Shown one piece after another: positions 1-13,200 of a stretch of DNA of 64,000 bases (positions are counted from its first letter, which is position 1; each line of letters begins with the position of its first letter). The notes below the pieces were generated by a model that was not told where the DNA came from, did not search any database, and saw only the letters and a list, made by a program, of their open reading frames with translations. A program made the translations under genes and the position numbers. This DNA is from Muricea muricata (taxonomy: Eukaryota; Cnidaria; Anthozoa; Malacalcyonacea; Plexauridae): contig OY979717.1 in NCBI GenBank assembly GCA_963855995.1, forward strand, positions 14,527,960 to 14,591,959, given 5' to 3'.

Positions 1-480
1 TAGTATTAGTATTAGTATTAGTATTAGTATTAGTATTAGTATTAGTATTAGTATTAGTATTAGTATTAGTATTAGTATTAGTATTAGTATTAGTATTAGT
101 ATTAGTATTAGTATTAGTATTAGTATTAGTATTAGTATTAGTATTAGTATTAGTATTAGTATTAGTATTAGTATTAGTATTAGTATTAGTATTAGTATTA
201 GTATTAGTATTAGTATTAGTATTAGTATTAGTATTAGTATTAGTATTAGTATTAGTATTAGTATTAGTATTAGTATTAGTATTAGTATTAGTATTAGTAT
301 TAGTATTAGTATTAGTATTAGTATTAGTATTAGTATTAGTATTAGTATTAGTATTAGTATTAGTATTAGTATTAGTATTAGTATTAGTATTAGTATTAGT
401 AGTATTATTAGTATAATCAGTATTTAGTATTATTAGTATTAGTATTATTAGTGTTATTAGTATTGTTAGTATTATTAACA
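1..480. repeat. (TTAGTA)n simple tandem array
   Basis: A perfect hexamer array (TTAGTA, also readable as TAGTAT) runs from the first base to about 396, then decays into irregular TTAGTATTA-type units to about 480. It is cut by the window edge, so its full length is unknown. It resembles the animal telomere hexamer only in the first four bases and is best called a microsatellite. Confidence 0.95.
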
Positions 481-584
481 AGTAGCCAACATTCTGGGCT
501 AGTTGTAATTCGTGCAATTGCACAAGCGCATTTGCTAGAATGTAATTATCCTGCTCTTGTCTTACTGTCAGAAAGTGCAGAGAG

Positions 585-3500
585 GTGACTATTGGCGCAA
601 TAACGTCGTATACAATTCCTGCAACTCCATCAGCGGTTACGACTACAAGTGAAGATCCCGACTGGACGCCGGGTGATGGGCGCACTGTGGACCACTCGGA
701 GAGTTCCGACGAAGCGGAGTCACGTCCTGATGCGGAACTGAACACCTACAATGATTCGATAGCTAAGATCGCGGCCCTGTCAGATGCAAGAGTGGAGTCT
801 CTCGAATCTAAACTTGAGTCTGATTGGGCAGGTGCTTCAGAAAACGTGAAGGCGAGATGGGAAATGCATGTTGACGAGGCTTGTAGGGCAGTGTGTCGAG
901 TAGTTGCCCCAAAAGCATCTGATGAGCTCTTGGCGGCATACCGAAAGTCGTCAGTAGCAGGAAAAGTAGAAAACCAACCTCGTACCCACGCAGAAAACGC
1001 ACTAGTCGCTGCCTACCAAAACGCACCAACGAAGAGCCTTAAGACACAGATCCTCAGTATATACGCACCAAAGTATACAGCGAAAGAGCTGAAATTAATG
1101 CACAGCGATTTCGAGAAACTAAGTGATCGGCAGATAAAAAAGGCGAGAGCACATGCTAAATCCATTGGTGCTGGACTGAACTCACCGAAAATCGTACACC
1201 ACAGGACGCGAATAGATCTATCCAAGCTCGATCATTTTTTGACATTTGCTGACCAACCATATTTCTATCAAGATGTGTCGTATGGCACTAGAATGTTGAA
1301 GCTGGAGTGGGGAGAGCAGATTATGATGCCCAACGTTGTCCGCACCGTTACCAGATCCACTGTGATAGAACAGTATCTCGAGCACTGTAGTGATGACCAT
1401 TTCGAGCCGCTTGGAAGGTCGACGCTTTTTCAAATTCTAAAAGTTAGAGAGTCATCGCAAAGAAAATCACTGCAGGGACTTGATAACATTGCAGCAAGCG
1501 GTGCCGATGGTTTTGACATGTTTCAGAAAATTGTAGACGACCTGGAACAGTCTGCATCCGAACGGGGCTGGTGCGAGACAATGCGTACGAATTTGAAAGA
1601 CGGTAAGCGTTATCTGAAAACAGAATATCGCGCACACTGCAGAGAGAATGAGAGTACCTGTCCTGACCATTGCAAGCGTAACGCACTCAGTGATGATCAG
1701 AATAGCGCGTTTAAAACAGAATGCGACCATCCCCATGGCACGGAATGTCCTCAATGTGAGTTATTGAAGAGCACGCTGACCTCCATCCAAACACAAATTA
1801 GCTCACCTTTAGTGCAGCTATATGGACAGGAACAAAAAGAGGATCTTCTGTATGACGCCAAACTTGCTAAGGATATGGTGTTGGAATGGAAAGCGCATAT
1901 TCTGAGAGCACAAAACCAGGATCAGGCCAAGCAAGACGCTTTGAGGTCCCTAGATAATAATACTGTGTTGGTGATCATGGACTGGGCGATGAAATTCATC
2001 CAAAAAAAATATCGTGAGAAACAATCAGAATGGTACGGCAAGCGTGGCCTAAACTGGCATGTTAGCTGCATTATTTCGACATCTGATACAGAGCATGATC
2101 TCGAAGTTGCCTCGTACGTTCACTTGTTTGATAGCTGCGCCCAGGATTGGCTCGCTGTGCTTTCCATTATCAGCCATCTCTTGAAAACAGCTAAAGCCAC
2201 TAAGCCCCAGATCACGAAGGCATACATCCGGTCTGATGGAGCCGGCTGCTATCATAACAATAACCTTATTGCAGCTGTCAGTGAAATCGGCAAGCACATC
2301 GGAATCCAGATTCTCAGGTACGTTTGATATATCTTCTATATAACTCGAAACTCGTTATTTTAGGAGAAGTTAGGTAGTGAAATTCCCTTACGACGATACA
2401 CATTTTTCCATGCCGACTTCACTTTCTAATTTCCGCCTAACGTTGTATGAGCAATGGATAACAATCTAATACTGCTTTGAAAATCTACAACAATTTTGAA
2501 TGCTTGGGAAAATCATCGCGAAAAGGGATCAAAAGGAAAAACGTTGTACTAATTGGTATATCGCACTCAATGTTTTTTCTTGTTTATTCATGCAGGTACG
2601 ATTTTTCTGAACCTCAGTTTGGAAAAGACGTGTGCGATAGAATTATCAGTCCATTGAAAAGTGCTCTAACTAGGTACTGCAACGAAGGGAATGATATCTT
2701 GAGTGCCTCGGACATGCACCGTGCACTAGAAGTAAGAAAAGTCAAGGGAACAACCGCTGCTGTGTGTGAGCTAGATTCCAACCAAGCAGTCATCACAGTG
2801 GATCGGATGACTGGATTCAACTCCTATCACAACTTCTGTTATCAACCAGAGGGCATCATCGTATCCCGTGCCTATGGAATTGGTCCTGGCGAGCTAATCA
2901 AATGGGACGCCCTGAATATCAAATGCGAAAGCCTTATCATTGCAAAGGACAGCGGAAGCGGAAAAGGCTTTTCCTCTGTCACACCGAGACCCATGACGCT
3001 ACCTACTTTGCAAGAAGAGGAAGCCGATGTTGATGATGAAGCGAGTTATCAATGCAACGAACCTGAGTGTTCATACGTTTCAGGAAACCTTGAAGCGCTG
3101 CAAGGTCATGTAAACTTTGGCAACCACAGGCTGAGTTCCGAAGAAAACGAGGGAATCTACGACAAACTTCGCCGAGCATGGGCACATAAGTTCGCAACAC
3201 TGTCAATTGAATCTGTAAATAGAACATCAAATATTCCAGACCAAGTCTCTTATTCGCACCACGATTGGACTCCTGAGTCTCGTGGGTGGGTGGGCTTTGC
3301 AAAAGCCAAGGGGAGGCGGCGCAAGGTTCAGTGAGAATGTCAAAACCTATCTTCAATCACGTTTTGACACAGGAGAGCTGACAGGAAGAAAGGCCGACCC
3401 GAACCAAGTTTCCAAGGAAATGAGAGTTGCCAGGAACCTTGACGGTACCCGAAAATTCAACAGGGAGGAATGGTTGACTAAGACCCAGATTCAGTCATTT

Positions 3501-3866
3501 TTCTCGAGATTGGCTGCCAAGAAGCGTAAACGAAAAACAGATGGTCAAGGAAATGCACTAGAAGGCGATGATCCACAAGGAGAAAACGAGGAACAGCTCT
3601 TAGAGGACGAAATTGGATTCCTGAACGAGAAACACCGAAACCATGTCATAGAGGAGGTGCTTGCTCAAGTGGGATTGGAGCACCCCATCACGTATGATGG
3701 GTACAACATCTGCGAGCTGGCTAAACTTGACAAGCTGTTACAGTTTAAGGTGAAAGAGCTCAAAGAAATGTGTAACTTTTTTGAGTTATCTCCTAAGGCT
3801 GGAGACACAAAGCCTTTATTAACAGAAAGAATAACGCGCATGGTTGAGGAGTGTTCCTGCAGTTAG
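585..3866 (+). CDS. DDE/RNase H-like transposase-type protein with C2H2 and SAP-like domains
   Basis: Three open blocks (585-2317, 2596-about 3290, about 3291-3866) read as one protein of roughly 1,000 residues. Block 1 has a charged N-terminus, a Cys/His cluster (about nt 1638-1760) and a first acidic motif VIMDWAMKF (Asp codon 1980). RSDGAGCYHNN follows (Asp codon 2235), like the second strand of integrase folds. After a 278-bp intron, SEPQFGKDVCDR supplies a candidate third acidic residue. A C2H2 finger lies near 3053-3130, a basic KKRKRK stretch near 3520, and a SAP-like helix pair at about 3711-3850. Blocks 2 and 3 differ in frame by a TGGG duplication. The first block is open from 546 with no ATG until about codon 92. 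A polypyrimidine-AG at 571 suggests an upstream exon outside the visible part. No terminal inverted repeats were found. It could be an unclassified transposase or a domesticated gene; the DDE assignment is inference. Confidence 0.65.
2318..2595 (+). other. intron within the DDE-like gene
   Basis: The donor AG|GTACGT at 2317/2318 and the acceptor TTCATGCAG|G at 2595/2596 join ILR to YDFSEPQ in frame. Translation through the interval hits stops, and the motif on each side continues across the join, so splicing is the simplest reading. Confidence 0.8.
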
Positions 3867-5467
3867 ACCTTAGAACCAACCCATTCACCAACACCTGAGT
3901 TATATAAAATGAAACAGTTAATCAACCATATTAAAAGTGGAACATTATAAAAATTCGTGTTTTGCGCTAACTCGATACCTTCGTCTATTTGAGCAACATA
4001 TTTTGTCGTCGCGTCTTTTGACTCGAGACATGCTTGTAATTACGCCATTCTGTTATTGGACAGATCGGAGCCATGTTTACATTTTACTTTAAAAAATTCA
4101 AGCCAAGTACGGCAGGAAAATGTGACATGCGAAAATTTGCTAAATGTCAAAGATACTGTTTAAACTTAAACATACAAACATTTAGTGTTAAAATTATATT
4201 GCTATATTATATAAATTAGTTTTGCAAATTCTTGAAACAGACGAAATCGAATGAAAAACGGCTAATTTAGATTTTTTCACTAAAACATTGGCCCACCAGG
4301 AAAGTTTGAAAGAACCACACGTCAAATATGTTTCAAAGATGAAATACTTCACTTGAGAATGCCGCATTAGTAGTGTAACGCGTGTTTAAATATTTCTCTG
4401 CGCCCATGACTTGACAAGATATTGTAAACAATGGCGTACTACCCAAGAAGGAACTTCAACTCGCGTCAAACTCAAAGGGATACCCACAACTTTGACACAA
4501 TAATATACCAGCACGAGATAAGATCTTTACCACAGTATATAATTTATTCCCAACATCGGCGCCGAATTCGAGATTTTAGCCTCAAATTGTGGGCAAATTT
4601 TAATAGATTCAGGTCGACTTGGCATATGGGCGTCTTCAAGTGGGATTAACTTATTTATATTTTCATGTTTGTCCACGATCTTGCGGTCATGAACTGTTCA
4701 AATGTATCTTAATATTGTGGTATAGAAATGTTTTGCTGACACTTGTTGGTTTTCCTGCGGCGCGCCTCTCAATTTCCTCAAATTTGGGGCATTGAATCGG
4801 CCTCAAAACGGGTGTCTGGTCCAGAAAACAAGTTCGGTTTTGTACCCGAACGGAAAAATAATTTAGCTCAAAAGAATACCCATTTTCAAACTTACACAAT
4901 AAGTCCTTTTAAATGGAAAATTAAGAAGGACATTTAATTTCTGCTGGGAAAACGAATGGACCGCTCTTACGCGGACAGCCTCTTAAAATAAGTTATACAC
5001 AAGCCAACAACGCCTTTTGGGAAAACAGAAGCACATGTCCTGACAGACTGGAGATTATTACCAACATGAACGAGATTGAAAATGCAAGTCAAGTTAAACT
5101 TTCAGAAAATTTATCTCCTCATATTCTTACAACTTGTTCACGTCTACATAATAATTATTCTATCCATGCATGCAAATATTTCAGCACACAACAAAGTAAA
5201 ACAACCATGAAAAGTAAAAGAAATGAAAATTACCTTCGCATTTAAAATGCAAATATTAAAACAACAATCAAGCATCCTTTTGAAGCAATCTACTTGGCAA
5301 TGACTGAAGATAATTTGGCTAATCTAGTATACTAAATGCACCGCTGTATCGGTACATTCTTTACTGTCATGGAAAATACCAAAAAAAAAATGGTTTGGCT
5401 TTGCGATTGGCCTTTTCAGGCATATTCGTTCTTTAGAAAGTCAATTTTTATACAATTTATCTTTCTA

Positions 5468-5604
5468 AGTTTCTTGAAAACGTTCTCTGATCGTAAAATT
5501 TATTTTAACACGAGCTTTCGACTTTACCTATCGAAGACTGCAGACTGGCAGTCGAAAGCTCGTTTAAAATAAATTTTACGATCAGAGAATGTTTTCAGAA
5601 ACAT
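5468..5604. repeat. foldback (inverted repeat) element
   Basis: Arms of about 53-55 bp (5468-5522 and 5551-5604) are near-perfect reverse complements around a 28-bp loop. The arm contains GAGCTTTCGAC and its complement GTCGAAAGCTC. The loop and right arm carry CTGC-AGACTG-GCAG followed by GAAAGCTC, recalling a decayed hammerhead core as found in Penelope-like ends. That resemblance is inference. Confidence 0.8.
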
Positions 5605-5939
5605 ATTATGAATCCTGGTCGCGCATCTAGCATTTTTAATTTATCTTTCATTTCACACCCAACCACTCACAAAGCCTGTCACCCCAGTTTCAACAATAAA
5701 TATTTCTCACGTAAACGCGTAAAAACTTTGAAAATTATTCAGAGGAATGCACGGTAACTCTCGGCATTTTTCTCGGAAATACATGGAACTTGGGAAGGTT
5801 GCGATTCGTTTGCATGCACAAGAAAACAACATATACATGCATTCATTCAATGTATATTTATATCAAAGTTTACAATAACACAAGAATAACTATATAAATA
5901 GAAATCAACAAAAGAATAGCTATATAAATATCTGTCAGA

Positions 5940-6070
5940 GGTTCAACCATATTATTACATATACATACATAACATACATATATATCATATATAGATATAT
6001 ATATGTAACATACATATATACATATATATAGATACACATATATAAATGTATATAAATTACAGATATATAG
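5940..6070. repeat. TATA/CATA low-complexity tract
   Basis: This is an irregular alternation of TATA, CATA and GATA units with no protein signal. The minus-strand open frame over it (5935-6135) is a Tyr/Ile-rich artefact of the repeat. Confidence 0.8.
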
Positions 6071-7259
6071 ATAAATTGCATGGAATTGATTATCCTATAG
6101 AAGCTGAATATATTCAACAACATACCCGAGTTCAATCAAATATATACATGTTATTTATTGTTTTGGGCAAATATTGTAGCATCTATGATATAATCTAAAT
6201 AATATGTACAAAATTTACATTTATAGTTTAGCATAAAAAATGCTAATAATTATAATATACGCAACGTTTATGAAGACGGCGAAAAAATACCACACTTGGC
6301 TGCAGCATCATCAATTGCTTATTTTTCGGACATGCTGCCTTACAGTATAAATTTAACTACTGAAAAAATCGAAAAAAATTTTCCTACAAATGTGTCTCAA
6401 ATTAGTGTAAGGAAGGATATTTCCTGAATTTTTTACACAGTCGAAGAAGTTTTCAAAATGCAATATCTTCGCATGACTTTTTTTTATTTTTCAAATTTTT
6501 GGTCATTTTTATCCCCTTACTTAGCTACAACTTTTCTGACGGTCCGAAGCCCGAATAGATTCTGCAACCAACTCTTTCTGGCTATATCAAATAATTTTTG
6601 TAAAATCAATAGAAAATAAATACTATGAACATGTTTCTAACATTTTTATATTTTTTTAAGCAATTATTAGGTACATTTAGTACATGTACACGTCATGTTA
6701 ATGAAATAGTTGTCTTATTAGTAAGCACAACTACCGTTTTAAAGGCATATTTTTCCTTGCTTACTTTTAAAAACGTCATTTGTAAAAGCGATTAAAAGCA
6801 AAAAATAAATCGAGAAACACTTTCAATAAACATAATTGCTAACTGTTATATAATCAAGAGTTCTACGACATTAACACTTTATAATTAGCCATCACCCAAT
6901 TGAGAACCGAAGGATTGTTTGGACGGACAGCACAAACTGGCAGGGAACGTTATAGCTGAAGCGGCGAATTATAAAAGATCACTGACTACAGAAACGTCAA
7001 AGGTTGTTTGCAATATTCCTTCACGTCTGATGACTGTTGCTTAGTCTATCGCATTGTTCCTCCAGACAATCCATACATGCTTTGCGGTCACGATTAGAAA
7101 ACGGCTAATTTATGCACCCATTCATCACCTCGCATCACCTCTCATGCATGTACTAGCTGGGAGAACCAAAAAACAAAAGGCCATTCATAATTCATTGTTT
7201 TGGTCACTCACTGCGGTGCATATTTCAACAAGTGGAGCAATATAGTTGTCCATTATTAT

Positions 7260-7265
7260 TTTATT
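7260..7265 (-). promoter_or_regulatory. AATAAA polyadenylation signal candidate
   Basis: On the minus strand AATAAA occurs four bases after the TGA stop of the LDL-receptor-like gene. The spacing is unusually tight, so the real signal may be a later one. Confidence 0.4.
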
Positions 7266-7268
7266 TTA

Positions 7269-10200
7269 TCAAACCATTTTAGCATTAATTAGTACTTCTC
7301 CATCCTCTTGATGTCTAAACGTCTTAAATACCGGTTTTTTCTCTGCAATATTGTCTAAATCCTCTTCGCCATCTTCGTCAATTTTGAAGTTTTGATTCCC
7401 AAACATGAAACAGACATCTCGACCTACATCCTTCTTACTCTGAGTTGGGTTTCCACCATCTGCTGAAACGAATTTGATGTGTCCAGCTTCCGAACTATAA
7501 TGTATTCTAGAATATAGAAAGTAAGAATGTTAGAAAAAACTCACTATATATCCCAAGGATATCCTACTTTCGCACAACCGATTGCAGGCTTACAATCAAT
7601 AATGGCTTCTGCCTTATGGCTACCTACTGTAACATTTCTATTCGTTTTACTAAATCTATCGAAGCTGATATGTAGTTGGAAAAAATTTGAGTACTTACTC
7701 CATTTTCCTTGCGTTTCTCTTTCTACGACACCACACGATCACAATAATCAAGATGAATAGTACACAGACGACACCAGCTATAATACCACCAAGAACTTGC
7801 GAACTCATACCCGACCCAGCGGATTTGGAACGAGCTTTAACGTTACCGTTTGCTATAATTAAGAATCAAAGTGAGTCAGATTAAAAAAAATGAACTGCAA
7901 TATTTTTATCTACTCGTGCACGGGCCTTAAGAATTTGCAGCTACAACTCAATGGCCAAGTAAACATGTCAGAACGTCGTCAGCGCATCATTCTTCTGAGG
8001 TAACACTTAATACATGCAAGCCATTACACAAGTTCCAAACAATATATGCGCAAAATCATTTCGAAGACAAAGACAAAATGGGAATATCTCACTTACCTCC
8101 TGTTGTTGGCGAGATTGTACCAGTTGAACGTGTCGTAGAACTTGCACCTGTTACAGCTGTAATATATAAACACGAGCCAATTAAGCTTATTCTTAACAAT
8201 AAATATATGCTGTCGGTACAAGATATAAATTCACCAAAGTTTGCAATACATACGCATTTTACAGTTCTTCTCATCAGGCAGTAAGACACCAGTTTCAGGA
8301 CAAGCACACTTGAAGCCGTTTGGTACAAGAAGACATAAATGACTACATCCACCATTGTTCCTGCACCGGTTGTCAACTGGAGGGCAAAAAAGAAACTGAA
8401 TGAGAAATATTAATTTCAAACATTTCAGTTAGTCATTTGAAAACCAAAATATCTATAGATTGTTTGGAGGGGCAACGGGGAAGGACAAAAAACATTAAAA
8501 GTTGAAATTGGAGTAACAACATATAAAAGATGCCTCATTATCTCCAAGAAAAGTCTCAAAGGTCGTTCGTTCAACGTCTGACGACTGATGCTCCATGTAT
8601 GCATGGTTACCATGCATGCTTTGCGGTCTCTATTAGGAAATAGCTGATTTACATTTTCCAAAATGTTTACACAAGGCACCTAACATTTTCCGATGCGTAC
8701 TATTCTTATTTTGTTGAACAAAGGTCCATTTAGGCAGGATATTTTTGCTGCAATTTTTTTTATCAATCCAAAAGAGCAGATTAATGTCTCTGACTTTGGC
8801 GACTGCATTAACCAGTGAAAAATCTCCAACAAATCAACTCGTTCAACTCTTTCAAAAAGACAAACTCGTAGTAAAGATCGCAGGAAAAATTTTAAGTGCA
8901 AACAAACCTTTAATGAGTCGAAAAGAAGGGATTAAGGCGGTGTGTTAACCTGCTATCCGACCTAGAAGCGTGGTTTTAGTGATACTCTAAACTGTACTGT
9001 ACTGTGGTCCAAAATATAGTAAGATATTTTGGTTAAATCATATACTGAATGGGTCTGATTATAGCATGTTAAGCCATGTTTATTCGTCGAATTTTGGTCG
9101 TATTGAATGTGTTGTGGTAAAATATATTGTTTACCATAGTATTGCACGAAGTGTTAACTCACCTGATGGTTGGGACAGAGAATGATGAATCGAAATTCCT
9201 TTAGGTACAAAACTTGCAATTTTCTCTTTACGAATCAGCACTCTCTTACTCTTTCCAGTAAATTTATTTGCCGACGAGACAGTTTTCAAGATAGAATCAC
9301 TCCAGTAAACATTATCACCAAATACAGCAACATCAAATGGATGGTGAAGATTACAAACCACATGACGTCGATTTTTTCCATCCAAATCACTCGATTCAAT
9401 ATGATGCATTTTAGAATCCAGCCAGAACAACTTATTATTAGGATAGTCAATAGTTAGACCAGTCGGTGCCCTAAGTAAAGTTGTGATGATATCTTCTTTA
9501 AATTGGCCATTCATGTGAGATCGGGATATCTTTCCAGCACGTAAACTTGTCCAATACAAGTATCTGAAAATACATAATTTATTTGATGGTCGACATACAA
9601 GTACAGAATACATGCACTTAAATCAATTTGTTGTTAACAGAAGAAATCGACGACTTGACACATAACAACACTCACCCGCCAATTGGATCAACAGCAATAC
9701 TATGGATACCCTCTTTAACTGTGATTATAATCTGTTTGTTTGAGCCATTAAATTCCGCAACACTTATCGTAGAAACTAAGATACAAGGGGAAATGCAACA
9801 ATCAGCACTGCAGAACAGCAGGAAAATTCATGTACCAAATGTTGTATTTTGATTTTAAAACTCTTCCATAAAAATGATTGGGACTGTTAGCAAAGGCACT
9901 CACCTTGCAAAGCATTAGTTGTAAGCCAGTAGAGTTTTTCTGTTATCCAATCAATTGCCAAATCTTTAAGATTCCTATCAGCTGCGACAACCTTTGCGGG
10001 AGTATTCTCATGACCAAACACTGAACTAAAAATCTTGCCTACATAAGCATCTGCCCAAAACATAACATTCTTTTTTTGATGTAGACCGACTGCTACAACA
10101 TCCTTCACATTCTTACTAACAAGGCATTTCATCCTAGATCCATCATTTTCAATACTTCTTACATCCAAACCAACTGCGACTAAGAGCTTCTCTTTTTCAG

Positions 10201-13200
10201 CTAAAGAAAGTAGTATGTTCGTTTCAACATACATCGAGGCAAGGGAAAGACAGAGGCTGCAAGTTTTCGAGAAATAATGGTGAAACAGTCAAAAAACAGA
10301 AAGGAGACGACCGAGACGTGTTTCGAAATAACTAACACGTACCTGTGGTTGGATTACAATTTCTGCCATTTGGTGATAAGACATAATTAGATGTACAAGA
10401 ACATTTGTAAGAACCGTGAGTATTAGTGCATTTTTGACTGCATTGACCAATTATATCACACTCATTTATATCTATAAAATAAGATTGATTAATTTCTTTA
10501 ATCTATAAAATCTATAATAATTTCATTGTTTTTTCCTTTTCATTTTGCTGTACTTTGTACGGTTGACGTACGAGGGCAACGTATCATATGCAATGGGACC
10601 TTTTGTATTTCCCACCGAACACACCCGTCGGAAGTGATTAGACGACTATCCGACGATAAAACTTCGACCAAGTGATAGTGAAAGTGACAAACTAATAAAA
10701 TTAAGAGTTTGACCTGGGCAAAGCATTTTTCAGTACAGACCTCCCCAAAGTAAATTATCCATTTATTTTTGGAGAATTTTTTTAATTGGTAGTCGCTAAA
10801 AGTATTATTACTATACCTTTACAAGTTTTGGAGTCATTCAACAATTTGTAGCCATGTTTACAAGAACAGTAGTAACTTGTTTCAGTATCATGACAAATAT
10901 GACTACAATTGCCGTTGTCTCTTTTACACTCGTCGATCACTAAAATAAAATGTATGTTAACTGCTGTAACAATTAAACTACAACATTCAAAGTCGAATCC
11001 AAGTGTGTACATGGCGACTTACAGCATGACACCTCATCATCACCATCAGGACAATCACGGTTCTCATCACAGATGTTCGTTTTGTTGATACATTTTGAAG
11101 CGTTCTTGCACTTATATTCGTCATTCCCGCAAGCAAACTCGGTTGTAGGGGCAACTACAGGACATAAATCGTACCAGGTAAGTTATATATCGGACGCTTC
11201 TCCTATATATACAAACCTATATGTTGTTCGCAATTTTTGTTGTTGTTGAAAAACAGAAAGTATACCGGCGCAACTAATTAAAGATCTAACTATTTAAAAT
11301 GATTCAACTGAACCCTATCTACAAAAAACAGTTAACATTTTGCACAAAAGTTTACGACATATCACCGGGTGGCGCAAAAAATTAATTATCTTCGATCTCA
11401 TATAACAGAAAACTAGGTTGGTAATGTTTCAGCCAACTAAGTTGCATCTTATCCAGGAAGAACCAACTTAAATTTTGATATATTACACTAAGATTTTAAC
11501 TGAATATTTAAAAAGACATTTTAAAACGAGCAAGCATTTTTGAGAATGCTAAAAATTTGAAATACCCTGTTAATCTTGGCTGCCTAGTGTATATATCTCA
11601 ACTGAAGTTGCCTCGAAATCGATCTTATTATAACATATCAAAATTAGCCCTTCCTAAATAACATGCAATTTATTTAGCTTTGACAACTGTTCTAGTTTTT
11701 TTATTAGACTAAATAGAAGAGTACTCTTTTGGGCCACCCTTTGATACATGAACATTTTGAGAGGCAAACGACGAGGCCAAGGAAGGTCGGCGTTAGATCA
11801 TATAGTTAACGTACCATGACGTCATTAATTCTTATATTTATTAAACACGTTCAAGTAGTACTATAAATACCATTTTCAAACACATTTTCTTCGATCTTGT
11901 GCTGTGTCCTAGTGGTTTAGGTACAGGTCTTCCACGCCGTAGATTGGGTTCCGAATTCCCGGCGGTGACTATTTTATACTTTTAAGTCAAAGTTTTTTTT
12001 TCTAAGTTTTTTTCTTTATAGTTAGGGTTAGGGTTAGTTTTGGGCTTGATTGACAATAATATTAATGCAAAAATATTTTTTTCAAGCACCTCTAGACTCT
12101 TAAATTCAGGTATTGCAAAACCGTGACGTCATGGTACGTTAACTCTATATGATCTAACGCCGACCGCCAAGGAAGTGTTTTAATCCGTGGGTCTATTATG
12201 GATATATAGGGCTAATTAGGTTATCATTTAATATCACAAACCACCTCATAAACAGGGTCTAGTTTCTAGTTTGTTCATTCAATCCACCTTCCAGATGGTA
12301 TAAAAACAAAATATACCTTTTGTTGTGGTGGGTTGACATTTTGACACTTTTTCATCACTCCCATCGGGACAGTGCGGAGTCCCATCACAAAACTCCCATT
12401 CATTAATACAGGTCTTGCCATCATCACATGAACGTTCTAATGTGCCACATTGTATGCCAGCTGTTACAATGCAATGATAATTAATATTCAACAACTGCTG
12501 TGTTAGTTGAAACCGTTTATCAAATTACGCAAATTATAATTGCAATAAGCCTGGAAACGAGACAGAGAATCAACATGGCACCATATTTCCAAAATGAATG
12601 TATATATTCGCTATTTTGATGACTTGTTCTAGGCTTTCTATGGGAAATGATCGATTTGAAATATGGAAATATTGCAATTTAACATCAACTAAAATAATGT
12701 CAATGTCAGCATCATGCAGGTGAGCCAACTAGTTGTACCAAACTGTGCGATTAAATTATTGTTTTAAAATAGTTTGGACGAGACCTCATGCAGGTGCGAA
12801 AAAAAGCCAAATTCCTAAGCGCAGTTGCGCTTAACAGTACCTGCACCAAGTACGCAATTCATAAGTCAGTCCAGGAACAAAACATGTTAAAAACAATGAA
12901 AATACTATCTGCGAGGGCAGATTGGAGTGCAAAATATGTAAAAAGAAATATCCTAGGTGACATTTAATGTGCACCAATTTGTTTACTCTCAGAAACCTTG
13001 GGTGAGTGGTTGACATATCTTGCAGTCAAGTCTGGCTCTGATATATTAAACCGTCTACCCTTCAGAACACAATTAAATATTCTGATTTATAAAAATATAG
13101 AAAATAATATATAGTACATTTTTCAAGTGTGATTTGAAAAAAACTCGTATGGATGCAGGTGTATATAACATTACTTTCCTACAATTTGCAGATGTATAAT

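Larger units (their letters stand above)
3867..7259. other. intergenic stretch, no gene seen
   Basis: This AT-rich stretch holds a foldback at 5468-5604 and a TATA/CATA-rich low-complexity patch at about 5940-6070. The short open frames (for example 4431-4649 and 5336-5572) show no recognisable domain. A segment at about 6985-7110 is a diverged copy of one at 8530-8660. Confidence 0.6.

Noticed and set aside
11990..12030. GGGTTAGGGTTAGGGTTAG as an interstitial telomere
   Set aside because: Only two to three units, located inside a MITE; too short to be a telomere remnant.
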